Part shown: in pieces, positions 49,099 to 58,193 of the stretch
How the letters are laid out: each line of letters starts with the position of its first letter
Position numbering within the stretch: position 1 is the stretch's first letter
Source: DASYKT01 sp035995185
GTDB lineage: Bacteria > Acidobacteriota > Blastocatellia > Pyrinomonadales > Pyrinomonadaceae
Assembly (NCBI GenBank): GCA_035995185.1
Contig: DASYKT010000027.1
Location: 124,001-188,000, forward strand
DNA length: 64,000 nucleotides
Direction: 5' to 3'
The notes under the pieces: generated by a model
The model's input: the letters and a program-made list of their open reading frames with translations, nothing else
The model's database searches: none
What the model was told of the DNA's origin: nothing
Program-made: the position numbers and the translations under genes

Positions 49099-50778
49099 CT
49101 AAACACTTTCCGCCGGCGTCATATCTTTTCGCTCGCCGCGCAGTTTTATGGCGGCGGCAATTATCAGGTAGATCGCCAGGCCAACCAGCGCGAGCGAAGT
49201 CATCGCGTTGATAAACTTCATATCAAAGCCCTGCATCGTGCGGAAATTGCCGATGGCCAGGCCCATCAGCGCCCAGAGCGTTATCACCAGCACAAAAAAC
49301 ATCGGGATCAGCGTAAAAGCGATGCGCTGCCGCGCGTGATAAAGCCAGGCCGAGATCGAAAGCAGCGTCAGCCCCGCCAGCAGCTGGTTCGAAGCGCCGA
49401 ACAATGTCCAGAATTCCAGGTAGGCTCCCTTGGGCGCGGTGAAAACCAGAAAGAACGGCAGCAGCACCGTTGTCAGAGTGCCGACCAGCGCGCCAAGGCG
49501 GCCTTTTAATCCGAAAAGCTCCTGGACGATATAGCGTCCCAGCCGCATGCAGACATCCAGCGTGTCAAAGACAAAGGTCGAAAAAGCCATCGCGCCAAAA
49601 GTGATCGCAAAAGGCAGGTTTTGTTTTCCGATGATCAGGGTCAGAAAATTTCCGATGCCATTGCCGTACACTTTCCCGGCGGGCAATCCCTTCACCGCAT
49701 CCGAAGTAACGATCATTATCGTGACCAGCGCGATAAAGGCGACAAATCCTTCGGCCAGCATCGCGCCGTAACCGACCGGCCGCGTGTGGCTTTCCTTGTC
49801 GATCTGTTTCGAGGTAGTTCCCGAACACACCAGCCCGTGAAATCCCGAGCACGCGCCGCAGGCGATCGTCACGAAAAGGAAGGGAAACATCTGTCCGGTC
49901 ATCCCGCCGATGTCAAAAGATTTAAATGCCGGCTGCACGATCTCATACCCGCCAAAGAAAACTCCCAGCACGCCCACCGCGATCGCCGAATAAAGCACAA
50001 ATCCGCCGAGGTAGCCGCGCGGCTGCAGCAGCGCCCACACCGGCACCACCGATGCCACGCAGCAATAGGCCAGGATCAGGATCGACCAGGTCATCTGGTT
50101 TAACACCAGTACGGTCGAAAAGTGTGTGCCCAGGTAAGAAAGCGCAAAAGTTGCCGGCACAAAAATTATCGTCGTCAGCCAGAGCGGGGGCTTTAGATAT
50201 CTTTCCACCAGACCCAGAATTAACGACAGGCCCAGGTACATCACGCTGGCGATGGCCACGGCACCGCCGGGATTAAAACGCGTTTCGCCCAGCAGCGATT
50301 CGTCGCCCGAGACAAAAGTACCGGCCGTGATATCGGTAAAAGCGACGATCACATAGATCAGCGCGATCCAGATAAAAGCCATCATCGCCCGGCCCGCGCC
50401 GCGCCCGAGCTGTTCGCGGGTGATCTCGGCAATAGAAGTGGCCCCGTGGCGGACGGAGGAAGCAAGGCTGGAAAAATCATGCACCGCGCCGATCAGCACC
50501 ACGCCCAGCGCGATCCACAGCAGGCACGGCAGCCAGCCAAAGCTCTGACAGGCGATGATCGGCCCGGCTATCGGCCCGGCGGCGGCGATGGCGGAAAAAT
50601 GCTGCCCGAAAAGATAAAAAGGCTTGGTCGGAACGTAGTCCAGCCCGTCGTTTACTAGATGGGCCGGCGTCGTGTGGTCGTCGTCGAGTTTAAATTGCCT
50701 GGCGACCCAGCGGCCGTAAATAAAATATCCAAAGATAAGCCAGGACAGAAAAATGACAGCTAAAAGCGCTAATGACAT
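49099..50778 (-). CDS. cstA: Carbon starvation protein CstA (peptide/pyruvate transporter)
   Basis: A 559-aa protein with about 15 membrane helices. Family motifs are clear: G-P-I-A-G-P-I-I-A, H-D-F-S-S-L-A-S-S-V-R-H-G-A-T-S-I-A-E-I and F-V-T-I-A-C-G-A-C-S-G-F-H-G-L-V. CstA proteins take up peptides or pyruvate on carbon limitation. Shorter (about 560 aa) than E. coli CstA (about 700), as in many other phyla. AAGGAG 5 nt before the ATG. Confidence 0.94.
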   Translation of the reverse strand: MSLALLAVIFLSWLIFGYFIYGRWVARQFKLDDDHTTPAHLVNDGLDYVPTKPFYLFGQHFSAIAAAGPIAGPIIACQSFGWLPCLLWIALGVVLIGAVHDFSSLASSVRHGATSIAEITREQLGRGAGRAMMAFIWIALIYVIVAFTDITAGTFVSGDESLLGETRFNPGGAVAIASVMYLGLSLILGLVERYLKPPLWLTTIIFVPATFALSYLGTHFSTVLVLNQMTWSILILAYCCVASVVPVWALLQPRGYLGGFVLYSAIAVGVLGVFFGGYEIVQPAFKSFDIGGMTGQMFPFLFVTIACGACSGFHGLVCSGTTSKQIDKESHTRPVGYGAMLAEGFVAFIALVTIMIVTSDAVKGLPAGKVYGNGIGNFLTLIIGKQNLPFAITFGAMAFSTFVFDTLDVCMRLGRYIVQELFGLKGRLGALVGTLTTVLLPFFLVFTAPKGAYLEFWTLFGASNQLLAGLTLLSISAWLYHARQRIAFTLIPMFFVLVITLWALMGLAIGNFRTMQGFDMKFINAMTSLALVGLAIYLIIAAAIKLRGERKDMTPAESV

Positions 50779-50887
50779 ACCGCTCCTTTAAAGTTCTCGA
50801 AAAAGTTTTCAGGCAGGAAAGAAAAACGAGAATTATTAACGCAGATTTTAGCTAAAACGGCAAGAAAGTGTGTTAGAAATTCATATG

Positions 50888-51093
50888 TCCGCGTAGCGGA
50901 CTGTGGAGAATAGCCCAGGGCTTCAGCCCTGGGTAACGAACGACAATTTGATTGTTAGCCCTGACGGGGCGGCAGAACCGACTGGGGTTCTGCCGCCCCG
51001 TCAGGGCTAGAACGTTTTGTGAATCCGATACCCAGGGTGGCGCTCGCTTCGCTCACTTACCCTGGGCTATTATCTTTGTCCCCGTTGGGGACT
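50888..51093. repeat. Family H: cluster of nested hairpins in the 354-bp gap upstream of cstA
   Basis: A central perfect stem (AGCCCTGACGGGGCGGCAGA / TCTGCCGCCCCGTCAGGGCT plus further pairs) is enclosed by TAGCCCAGGG / CCCTGGGCTA arms. Smaller palindromes lie at the ends (CCGCGTAGCGG; TCCCCGTTGGGGA). The overall layout is a cruciform-like array. No gene is seen in this gap. Confidence 0.85.
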
Positions 51094-51132
51094 TTTAAGG
51101 ATAGATTTCAAAACTGACCCACTACCCCAATT

Positions 51133-51588
51133 TCACCCGACTTCCATTCTCATTTCCAGCATGAGTGATTTGAAACCTGCTTTTTCGTAAGCTTTTATCG
51201 CCGACTGATTTTCGCTGAAAACTTCCAACCGGATCTCGGTCAATCCACGCTGCTTCGCCCAATTTAACAGCGCATCCAGGATCTTTTGATTCACGCCTTT
51301 TCCGCGATGTTCCGGCTTTACATACATAAATCCGAGATAGGCATAACGGTCGTGCTTCAAATAATCTACCGCCTCTTTTTCCAGCACGTATCCTGAAGCC
51401 ACTAACTCGCCGCCTATCTCCGCGACGAACACCGACGCCTGCGGCGATTCGATCAGTTTTGCCAGATCGTAATAATGCACTTCGCCTTCTTTCAGACAAG
51501 GGTTGAACGGACGTTCAGCGGTAACTATGCCTTGTTCAAATTCGAGCAAAGTTTCAATTTCTTCAATGTATGCTTCTCTAACGATCAC
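51133..51588 (-). CDS. GNAT family N-acetyltransferase
   Basis: A 151-aa GNAT with motif A G-F-M-Y-V-K-P-E-H-R-G-K-G-V-N-Q-K-I-L (acetyl-CoA pyrophosphate loop R-G-K-G-V) and motif B N-Q-S-A-I-K-A-Y-E-K-A-G-F-K. The substrate is not evident. It follows the E1 repeat and is the last gene of a three-gene minus-strand run. Confidence 0.92.
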   Translation of the reverse strand: MIVREAYIEEIETLLEFEQGIVTAERPFNPCLKEGEVHYYDLAKLIESPQASVFVAEIGGELVASGYVLEKEAVDYLKHDRYAYLGFMYVKPEHRGKGVNQKILDALLNWAKQRGLTEIRLEVFSENQSAIKAYEKAGFKSLMLEMRMEVG

Positions 51589-51618
51589 TAATGTCTCTCA
51601 CTATTCTCCGATTTAGAT

Positions 51619-51692
51619 GGCTTCTTGTCAGTAGCGCTTGCGTGAGCAAGTGCGTAAAAACACGCATCTGCTGACGCAGACGCTACTGACGG
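51619..51692. repeat. Family E repeat (copy 1), direct repeat flanking the SanA-like gene
   Basis: GGCTTCTTGTCAG...GCGCTTGCGTGAGCAAGTGCG...GCATCTGCTGACGCAGACGC (parts). Internal palindromes GCTTGCGTGAGCAAG and GTCAG..CTGAC. The second copy, same orientation, is 849 bp away at 52468. Confidence 0.9.
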
Positions 51693-51728
51693 GAAGTGAA
51701 CGTCTCTGCCGGGTAGCGACGCTGCCAC

Positions 51729-52451
51729 TTATTGTATCGGCTCTTTCTCGCCGCCGATCGGTTTGAAAGGAATAAAATTCATCTCAAACCACGCGCTGAT
51801 AACGGAAAAGAATTCGCGAAACCGCCAGTATCTTTCTTCCAGGTATTTGAAACGGTCGGCGTTTATTCCCACGCTGTCGATACCCATATTACTGCAAAGA
51901 TATAAAGCGCGCGGCTGGTGAAATTCCTGCGTTACCAGGATGGCGCGTTTTACTTCAAAAACTTCCTTGGCGCGATAGCAAGTGTCGTAGGTTCGCCGCC
52001 CGGCAAAATCCATGACGATATCGCTTTCCGGCACGCCCATTTTGACCGCGGTGTCCTTCATCACGGTCGGCTCGTCATAACCGCGCACGGGATTGTCGCC
52101 GCTCATCAAGAGTTTTTTGACCTTGCCCGCTTTATAGAGATCGACGGCGGTTTCCACCCGGTCGCGCAGCACCGGCGAAGGCTCGCCATTCGCCCAGACC
52201 GATGCGCCAAAGACTATCGCCACGCGCGGCGGGTCTCCAACCGTGTCTGGCGGCGGAATTTCGTCTATCGATTTATACAGCCGCCCGCCCGTATACGAAC
52301 CGATATAGAGATGAATAGCGAAAAGTGACGCCGTTCCGAGAAGGGCCAAAATAACCAGGATAAGAAGAATTCGACGCAGCCGTTTCGTAAATAAAACCTT
52401 TCGCGGAAATTTCCGCAGAAAGATAATGCTACCGAACCGGTTTAAAGGCAA
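51729..52451 (-). CDS. SanA/YdcF family (DUF218) membrane-anchored protein
   Basis: A 240-aa protein with one membrane helix (about residues 25-48) and a DUF218 domain: V-A-I-V-F-G-A-S-V-W-A-N-G-E-P-S-P-V-L-R-D-R, L-L-M-S-G-D-N-P and V-T-Q-E-F-H-Q-P-R-A-L-Y-L. The family includes E. coli SanA and ElyC, linked to envelope integrity, but the biochemical role is not defined. Two near-identical 74-bp direct repeats flank the gene. Confidence 0.9.
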   Translation of the reverse strand: MPLNRFGSIIFLRKFPRKVLFTKRLRRILLILVILALLGTASLFAIHLYIGSYTGGRLYKSIDEIPPPDTVGDPPRVAIVFGASVWANGEPSPVLRDRVETAVDLYKAGKVKKLLMSGDNPVRGYDEPTVMKDTAVKMGVPESDIVMDFAGRRTYDTCYRAKEVFEVKRAILVTQEFHQPRALYLCSNMGIDSVGINADRFKYLEERYWRFREFFSVISAWFEMNFIPFKPIGGEKEPIQ

Positions 52452-52467
52452 GCGTTTTAAAAACCCG

Positions 52468-52541
52468 GCTTCTTGTCAGCAGCGCTTGCGTGAGCAAGTG
52501 CGTAAAAGCACGCATCTGCTGACACAGACGCTACTGACAGG
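52468..52541. repeat. Family E repeat (copy 2)
   Basis: Same orientation as the copy at 51619, only a few mismatches over 74 bp. It lies between the SanA-like start codon and the stop of the upstream gene (10 bp away). Confidence 0.9.
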
Positions 52542-52550
52542 CAATGGACG

Positions 52551-53093
52551 TTATTTCTGTTTCTTCAGGTTCATTTCAAAGAATTTTACCCAGGTTTTTC
52601 CACCGTCGCCGGAAAACTCGCCCACTTCGCTCCACATGCCGTTGGCGATCTTGATGGTGTATTTGATCTTTCCGCTTGGGATGTCAAATCCCCACTCGAA
52701 TGTATCGGGCGAAAGAATTTTTATTACCTGGTCGCCGCCGGTAGACCCGTTGGCGAGATAGGTGCGAAAGCGGTAGATATTTTGCTTCGCATCGTAGGAG
52801 ATCACCGCCAGCGTTTCATGGATGGTTTTTCCTTCGGGCGACTTGAATTTGCCCTCGACCAATAAAGCCAGCCCGTCGATCTTTCGCTGGACGGTTTCTG
52901 TGCCGGAAAATGTGCCTTTTGTTTTTCCCTGCATCGTCCAACCCGAACCTTCCCACACGCCCGCCATACTGTCCAGCTTTTTCATCTCCGTGCGCTGCTG
53001 ATCAGCGCCCAGGTCCGGTTGCTGCCCAAAGACGGCTTGGGCCCCGAGAGCTGATGCAAATATAATGATCGACAAAAATATGGGTTTTCTCAT
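52551..53093 (-). CDS. Secreted DUF1579-like protein
   Basis: A 180-aa protein with a Sec signal peptide (ends A-V-F-G-Q) and a lipocalin-like beta domain: M-A-G-V-W-E-G-S-G-W ... G-T-F-S-G-T-E-T-V-Q-R-K-I-D-G-L-A-L-L-V-E-G ... L-A-V-I-S-Y-D. This fits the DUF1579 family of unknown function. I use the ATG at 53093 because GAGG lies 7 nt upstream and the signal peptide begins there; the frame extends to 53195 without support. Confidence 0.85.
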   Translation of the reverse strand: MRKPIFLSIIIFASALGAQAVFGQQPDLGADQQRTEMKKLDSMAGVWEGSGWTMQGKTKGTFSGTETVQRKIDGLALLVEGKFKSPEGKTIHETLAVISYDAKQNIYRFRTYLANGSTGGDQVIKILSPDTFEWGFDIPSGKIKYTIKIANGMWSEVGEFSGDGGKTWVKFFEMNLKKQK

Positions 53094-53158
53094 AATTACC
53101 TCGATCTTCGCAGAAAGAAATGGGAAAGTCTTGTAAATTTGCGACACACTCACTATAA

Positions 53159-53256
53159 CTTTTAACGGCTTTGCCACGAATGCCACAAATAACACGAATA
53201 AGAATCTTTAATTCGTGTTATTTGTGGCATTCGTGGCGAATAAAGAGCCGTTAAAA
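53159..53256. repeat. Family C inverted repeat (copy 2)
   Basis: GCCACGAATGCCACAAATAA / TTATTTGTGGCATTCGTGGC arms plus an outer CTTTTAACGGCTTT / AAGAGCCGTTAAAAG pair. It ends 8 bp from the stop codon of the AraC gene. Confidence 0.9.
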
Positions 53257-53264
53257 GCTAATAA

Positions 53265-54056
53265 TTACAGCAGATCGCCATGTTCGATCTTTCCGACGTT
53301 TTCGGCAAAGGAACCGGGAGAGCGCCCCGTTAAGGAAACAAATTCGTGGGTAAGATGTGATTGATCGGTAAAGCCCGTTTCGGCCGCGCGGTCCGCCCAA
53401 TTCATTTCCGCGTTTTCGACCACGCTGACGGCGGCGGCACGAATGCGCCGCGCGCGGATAAATTGTTTAGGCGTCAGCCCCGCAGCTTTTCTAAATCGCC
53501 TTTCCATCTGGCGGGTACTCAAGTGGGCCGCTGCCGCCAACTCTGCGACCTTTATTTCGCCGCCGGAATCTTCGATCAGCCGGACGGCCCGGGCGATCCT
53601 TTCGTCGAGTAATTCACCGGGAATACCGAGCGCGGCCATGGCGTTTTCGAATGCTTTTATCGCCTCGCTGAAATTGGCACATCTTCTGAGTTTTTCGATC
53701 AGCCCGGCGGTAAGATGCTCCGTTTTGTCAGCGACCAGGCCGTCAGCGACACCGGCCGGATCGCGGCGCAGTATTTTTTCTCCGGCGACGGGCGCAAGCC
53801 TCATTCCCCAGTAATAATTTCCCGGCTGAACTTCCGTGGTGAATTTTTCCAGACGCAGTGAATTAAACACCAGCCCGTCATAACCGTATTTTTTATTGCA
53901 AAAATAAAAAAGGGAAATACAGCCGTCGGGAAATATCTCGTGCGGCAAAGGGCCCGGCGCATCCTCACGCACCTTGAATTCCCAGAACGACCAGACAAGA
54001 TGAGCGATCTCACGGGCAGGCGCCGCTTCACGATAATACAAATAGTTCGGATTCAT
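53265..54056 (-). CDS. AraC family transcriptional regulator
   Basis: A 263-aa regulator. The N-terminal sensor part (W-S-F-W-E-F-K-V ... L-P-H-E-I-F-P-D-G-C-I-S-L-F) is the type found with DUF6597-like domains. The C-terminal AraC DNA-binding domain has two helix-turn-helix units (V-A-E-L-A-A-A-A-H-L-S-T-R-Q-M-E-R-R-F and W-A-D-R-A-A-E-T-G-F-T-D-Q-S-H-L-T-H-E-F). Target genes are unknown; monocistronic. Confidence 0.94.
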   Translation of the reverse strand: MNPNYLYYREAAPAREIAHLVWSFWEFKVREDAPGPLPHEIFPDGCISLFYFCNKKYGYDGLVFNSLRLEKFTTEVQPGNYYWGMRLAPVAGEKILRRDPAGVADGLVADKTEHLTAGLIEKLRRCANFSEAIKAFENAMAALGIPGELLDERIARAVRLIEDSGGEIKVAELAAAAHLSTRQMERRFRKAAGLTPKQFIRARRIRAAAVSVVENAEMNWADRAAETGFTDQSHLTHEFVSLTGRSPGSFAENVGKIEHGDLL

Positions 54057-54100
54057 AAAGACGGGAGTTGGATTAAATTACGGCTAGCTTAGCATTTCGG

Positions 54101-54204
54101 TTTTGTTCGTGTCTTTCGTGTGATTTCGTGGTTACCTCTTAAGGCCATTTTTACAATGCTATAAGATCTGAAACCACGAAATCACACTAAATAACACGAA
54201 AACA
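54101..54204. repeat. Family C-related inverted repeat (copy 3)
   Basis: GTTTTGTTCGTGTCTTTCGT...TGATTTCGTGGTT and AAACCACGAAATCACACTAA...AACACGAAAAC arms, with a more open centre than other C copies. It lies between the AraC gene and the saccharopine dehydrogenase-like gene. Confidence 0.75.
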
Positions 54205-54251
54205 GCATTCAATGTTCTGCCGCAGACTCCATTACTTAACGTTTTCCGGTA

Positions 54252-55391
54252 CTAGCTTTCCTTGATAACAATATTTCGCCGCGCCAATTCCGCCACGAAT
54301 TTATCCGCCTGAATAGCCTTTTCCTGCGGTGTCGCGCCGCGCATCAGCACATCGCCGCGGGCGGCCATCTGCGCGATGATCGAAGCGGGAAAAGCGGTGG
54401 TGCGCATCATTGCGCTTAAGCCCGTGGCTGGGTCGAGTTTGTCGACAATGTCATAACGCAGCCGCTTTGTCCCGCCGTCTTTTGTTCCCACAAATTCCAG
54501 CCTCACCAGCACATAGTCCGGCCCATCGGCGGGCAGATTTTTTTGCAGCAATTCGCCAAAGAGGCGGCGCGGTTTTACGCTCAAGCCATCGACGTCTATC
54601 GCGTCGCTTTTGCACAACCCGAGGTCGATCATGGTCTTAAATTTTTCGCAGTGCCCGGCGTAGCGGATGGTTTTATAATCCAGCTCGCGAATTTTGCCGA
54701 GGAATGTGTCCGGCAGCGTCGAAGTGCCGCCCGATGTTTGAAAGGCTTCGAGCGGCGGGAATCCGTCAAACGCCAGGCTTTCTATTTCGGTCATCGATTC
54801 CACTTCCACTATCTTTCCATCGCGGATAACGCGGGCCACTTCGACGTATTCATTGATCAAGCCTTCGACCGAAAACACGAGCTGATAATTTAGCGGGGGA
54901 CGGGGATCTTGCGGCAGCCCGCCGACGCGGATGTGAATTTCCTCTATCCCGTCAAAACGCGCGACTCCGTGCATCGCCAGCACCGAAACCATTCCCGGCG
55001 CCAGCCCGCAATCGGGAACGATGTTGATCCCGGCGGCTTTGGCTTCTTCGTCCATCGCCAGTTGCTCGTCGACGACATAATTATTTCCGCCCAGATCGCA
55101 AAAATTCGTTTTTGTTTCTATCGCCGCGCGTGAAAGCCCCGCGTTATACCAATAATTAACGCAGGAGATGGCCGCGTCGTGCCCGCGCATCAGCGCCACC
55201 ACGTCAGCGTAATTTGCCGCGTCCAGGTGACGGGGGGTGATCCGGGCGCCGTCGATCGATTCAGAGACCGTTTCGGCCTTCTTAACGTCAAAGTCGGCCA
55301 CCGTTACTCCCACGACCTCCGGAGAATTGTGGATCAGATCATAAACCGCGCCGTGTCCCATTCGCCCGGCGCCTAAAACGAGGATTTTCAT
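54252..55391 (-). CDS. Saccharopine dehydrogenase family oxidoreductase
   Basis: A 379-aa protein with an N-terminal Rossmann motif (V-L-G-A-G-R-M-G-H-G-A), the family text A-I-S-C-V-N-Y-W-Y-N and F-C-D-L-G-G-N-N-Y-V-V, and D-C-G-L-A-P-G-M-V-S-V-L-A. Relatives reduce saccharopine or form carboxynorspermidine/related amine adducts; the actual substrate is not visible. Monocistronic on the minus strand. Confidence 0.9.
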   Translation of the reverse strand: MKILVLGAGRMGHGAVYDLIHNSPEVVGVTVADFDVKKAETVSESIDGARITPRHLDAANYADVVALMRGHDAAISCVNYWYNAGLSRAAIETKTNFCDLGGNNYVVDEQLAMDEEAKAAGINIVPDCGLAPGMVSVLAMHGVARFDGIEEIHIRVGGLPQDPRPPLNYQLVFSVEGLINEYVEVARVIRDGKIVEVESMTEIESLAFDGFPPLEAFQTSGGTSTLPDTFLGKIRELDYKTIRYAGHCEKFKTMIDLGLCKSDAIDVDGLSVKPRRLFGELLQKNLPADGPDYVLVRLEFVGTKDGGTKRLRYDIVDKLDPATGLSAMMRTTAFPASIIAQMAARGDVLMRGATPQEKAIQADKFVAELARRNIVIKES

Positions 55392-55496
55392 AATTTATTC
55401 GAATGAATAATCTAAATAATTCCCGCGCAAAAAACAAAACGCAAAGGTCGAATGCCTTCGCGCTTTGGTGGATTTGCCTATAAATTGCGGATAATT

Positions 55497-55551
55497 GCCA
55501 CGAATGCACGAATAAGAATCTTTAATTCGTGTTATTTGTGTAATTAGTGGC
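55497..55551. repeat. Family C inverted repeat (copy 4)
   Basis: The right arm ATTCGTGTTATTTGTGTAAT-TAGTGGC is identical to that of copy 1, while the left arm is shortened to GCCACGAATGCACGAAT. It is in the 340-bp gap 55392-55732, which otherwise holds only the terminator at 55585. Confidence 0.85.
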
Positions 55552-55584
55552 TAATAATGAATGCCGGTTTTGCCTGTTAATCAC

Positions 55585-55618
55585 CAAACAAAAACGCGAG
55601 AACCTAATGGCCCTCGCG
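55585..55618 (-). terminator. Intrinsic terminator of the Gly/Pro-rich secreted protein gene
   Basis: Minus strand: CGCGAG-N12-CTCGCG followed by TTTTTGTTT. About 115 bp after the stop at 55733. Confidence 0.8.
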
Positions 55619-55732
55619 TCCTTGTTTTACTTTATTAGAAAGAAAGTATCTCTACTATCAATAGTTAGACACCCTTTTTATCGGTTTGGTTTCACCTGTT
55701 TCTTAAAAAAAAGAAATTTTTAGCGAAAAGAT

Positions 55733-56290
55733 CTATTTAGTCTTTTTGGTGAAAATTAATTCGATCGATTCGCTGCCGCGCGGCGATTCCGTGCTGCGTT
55801 TTACTTTCAGCGAACCGTCGGCCTGCAGTTCCCAGGTTTCCGTGCTCTTGATGTCGCCCATCTGGGTTGAGCGCGCAGTGCTCAGGTTCAGTTTGCCGCC
55901 GTCGATCCTGGCAGTGCTCTTAAGCGTCGCCGTGCCGCCGCCGGGGCCGGGAATTTCCGTGGAAGTTTCCTTGCCGTCCAGCACATAGGTCATCGTCTGG
56001 TCGCCCATACCGCCGCCCATGCCGCGACCGCCACCGCCTCCCGTTCCGCCGCCCGGAGGAGGTCCACCGCCTGCCGGCGGGGCGCCGCGCTTGACCGAGT
56101 TCGTAACTTTAAGGTCCTTGTCCGTCTGGGCGACCGTCATGGTCATGCTTTCCACGTTCTTCATTCTTTCGCTGAGCGTGCTTTTGCCCTTGTCCAGCGA
56201 CCATTCACCGGAAAAATCCGTCGTTTTCTGCGCAAAAACCGCCATCGAGGCCAGGCAAAACACTGCCAATAAAAATACCAGCTGTTTCAT
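55733..56290 (-). CDS. Secreted Gly/Pro-rich protein of unknown function
   Basis: A 185-aa protein with a Sec signal peptide (ends A-V-F-A-Q), a first domain W-S-L-D-K-G-K-S-T-L-S-E-R, a Gly/Pro-rich segment in the middle (G-G-G-P-P-P-G-G-G type) and a C-terminal beta-rich domain. I know no function. The start at 56290 is chosen because AAGGAGA lies 6 nt upstream; the frame extends to 56335. Confidence 0.85.
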   Translation of the reverse strand: MKQLVFLLAVFCLASMAVFAQKTTDFSGEWSLDKGKSTLSERMKNVESMTMTVAQTDKDLKVTNSVKRGAPPAGGGPPPGGGTGGGGGRGMGGGMGDQTMTYVLDGKETSTEIPGPGGGTATLKSTARIDGGKLNLSTARSTQMGDIKSTETWELQADGSLKVKRSTESPRGSESIELIFTKKTK

Positions 56291-56369
56291 TAAATCTCCT
56301 TTAAAATGGAAAAAGTTCCTATGAGTTAGACGCATAGGAACTCTTTTTAGTTACAAAAATATCGATCTA

Positions 56370-58193
56370 TCAGGTTTTAGCCGCAGCTTCCGGATGACTG
56401 AGTTTGCTGTGGGTGAAGCTGTACATGAAATAAACCACTAATCCCACCAGCATCCAGATCGCGAAGCGGAACCAGTTTGTCCAGCCAAGCTCGGTCATCA
56501 GATAGGTGCAGCACATTACGCCCAGCACCGGGATCAGCGTAAATCGCTTGACGAAGCACAGAATGGTCATCACCACCGATAAAATGGCAAAGGCAAAATA
56601 CGGGATCTTATGCAGGAAAACATTGAACGCCGTATCGCCGTCCACGGTCGGGGTCATGTCGGTAAAGAAGGTCTTTATCGCCTCGCCGTTGTAGTAAAGC
56701 AGGACGCCCCAGATTATTACAAAGAGCGCCGGGGCAATGAATTGCGAGTTTATATAGGGCACAAAACGTTTTTCGCCCGCAAATTCCTTGTCTTTGACCA
56801 GCACGCCCGCGCAGACGATCGTAAAGGCGAACAGCGTTCCGATCACAGAAAGGTCGGTCACTTCCGACAGGTTCATGAACAGCGCCGGGATGGCCACCAT
56901 AAAACCGGTCAGGATGGTGGAAAACCACGGCGTGCGGAATTTCGGATGGATCGAAGAGAAGATCTTGGGCAGCAGGCCGTCGCGGCTCATCGCCATCCAG
57001 AGGCGCGGTTGGCCGAGTTGGAAAACCAGCAGCACGGTCGCGATGGCAATGATCGCGCTGACCGCGATGATGCCTGAGAGCCACGGCAGATTGACGCCTT
57101 GCGGCCCGAATACATAAGCCAGCGGATCGCCGACGGCCAGGTCCTTGTACGACACCATACCCGTTAAGACCAGCGCCAAAATTACATAGAGAACGGTACA
57201 GATCAGCAGGGAATAGATCATTCCCTGCGGCAGGGTCTTATAGGGGTCTTTACATTCCTCCGCCGTGGTCGAAAGGGCGTCAAAGCCGATATACGCGAAA
57301 AAGACCGCCGCCACCCCGGACATCATCCCGCCAAAACCGTTAGGCATGAACGGGTTCCAGTTCGCCGTTTTGACGTAAAACGCGCCGACGATGATGACCA
57401 GCAAAATGACCGCCAGTTTCAGCGCCACCATGATATTGGACGCCGTTTTCGATTCACGGATGCCGACATAAACCAGCGCGGTGATAAGAATGACGATACC
57501 CAGCGCCGGCAGGTCCAGAACGACCGGAAAATTGCCGATGTGCGGCGCCGTGGTCCAGGCCGTATAGGCCTCGATCATCCCGGGCGTAAGCTTATCGGAG
57601 ACCGCGGTCAGCTGATCGCCCGTCATTTTTCCCAGGGCGTCCAGCGTATGCCCCTGTGCCAGCACACCTTCCATCAATTCCTTGTTATCGGAAAATCCGC
57701 GGGACGCGCTCAGGTAATCCATTGTGAAATACGCGGGAATGCCGATCCCGTTGGCGGTCAGCAGGCGCGTGAAATAATCGCTCCACGAAATGGCGACCGC
57801 GATATTTCCGATAGCGTATTCAACCAGCAGGTCCCAGCCGATTATCCAGGCCAGGAGTTCTCCGAAACTGGCATAGGCATAGGTATATGCCGAACCGGCG
57901 ATCGGTATCTTTGACGCAAACTCCGCGTAGCAAAGAGCGGCAAATCCGCAGGCGATCGCGGCAAAAAGAAACAGGACGATAACCGCCGGGCCGCCTCTAT
58001 TTGCGGCATTTCCGACCATGGCAAAAATTCCCGCGCCGATGATCGCCGCGATACCGAGCATGGTCAGGTCAAAGGTGCCCAGCGAACGCCGCAGCGTGGG
58101 CGCGCCTGACGCTTCGGCGTCGGAAAAGCCCGCTTCGGCGTCGGCTTTGATCTGAGCGATAGATTTTTTTCGAAAAAGGTCGCCTATATTCAT
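56370..58193 (-). CDS. APC family amino acid permease (cationic amino acid transporter type)
   Basis: A 607-aa protein with about 14 membrane helices. The APC signature is present: G-I-A-A-I-I-G-A-G-I-F-A-M-V-G, A-G-S-A-Y-T-Y-A-Y-A-S-F-G-E-L-L-A-W-I-I-G-W-D-L and F-F-A-Y-I-G-F-D-A-L-S-T-T-A-E-E. The E/G-rich consensus glycine loop in helix 1 supports amino acid binding. An insertion of about 60 residues follows helix 5. Substrate not determined. Confidence 0.93.
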   Translation of the reverse strand: MNIGDLFRKKSIAQIKADAEAGFSDAEASGAPTLRRSLGTFDLTMLGIAAIIGAGIFAMVGNAANRGGPAVIVLFLFAAIACGFAALCYAEFASKIPIAGSAYTYAYASFGELLAWIIGWDLLVEYAIGNIAVAISWSDYFTRLLTANGIGIPAYFTMDYLSASRGFSDNKELMEGVLAQGHTLDALGKMTGDQLTAVSDKLTPGMIEAYTAWTTAPHIGNFPVVLDLPALGIVILITALVYVGIRESKTASNIMVALKLAVILLVIIVGAFYVKTANWNPFMPNGFGGMMSGVAAVFFAYIGFDALSTTAEECKDPYKTLPQGMIYSLLICTVLYVILALVLTGMVSYKDLAVGDPLAYVFGPQGVNLPWLSGIIAVSAIIAIATVLLVFQLGQPRLWMAMSRDGLLPKIFSSIHPKFRTPWFSTILTGFMVAIPALFMNLSEVTDLSVIGTLFAFTIVCAGVLVKDKEFAGEKRFVPYINSQFIAPALFVIIWGVLLYYNGEAIKTFFTDMTPTVDGDTAFNVFLHKIPYFAFAILSVVMTILCFVKRFTLIPVLGVMCCTYLMTELGWTNWFRFAIWMLVGLVVYFMYSFTHSKLSHPEAAAKT

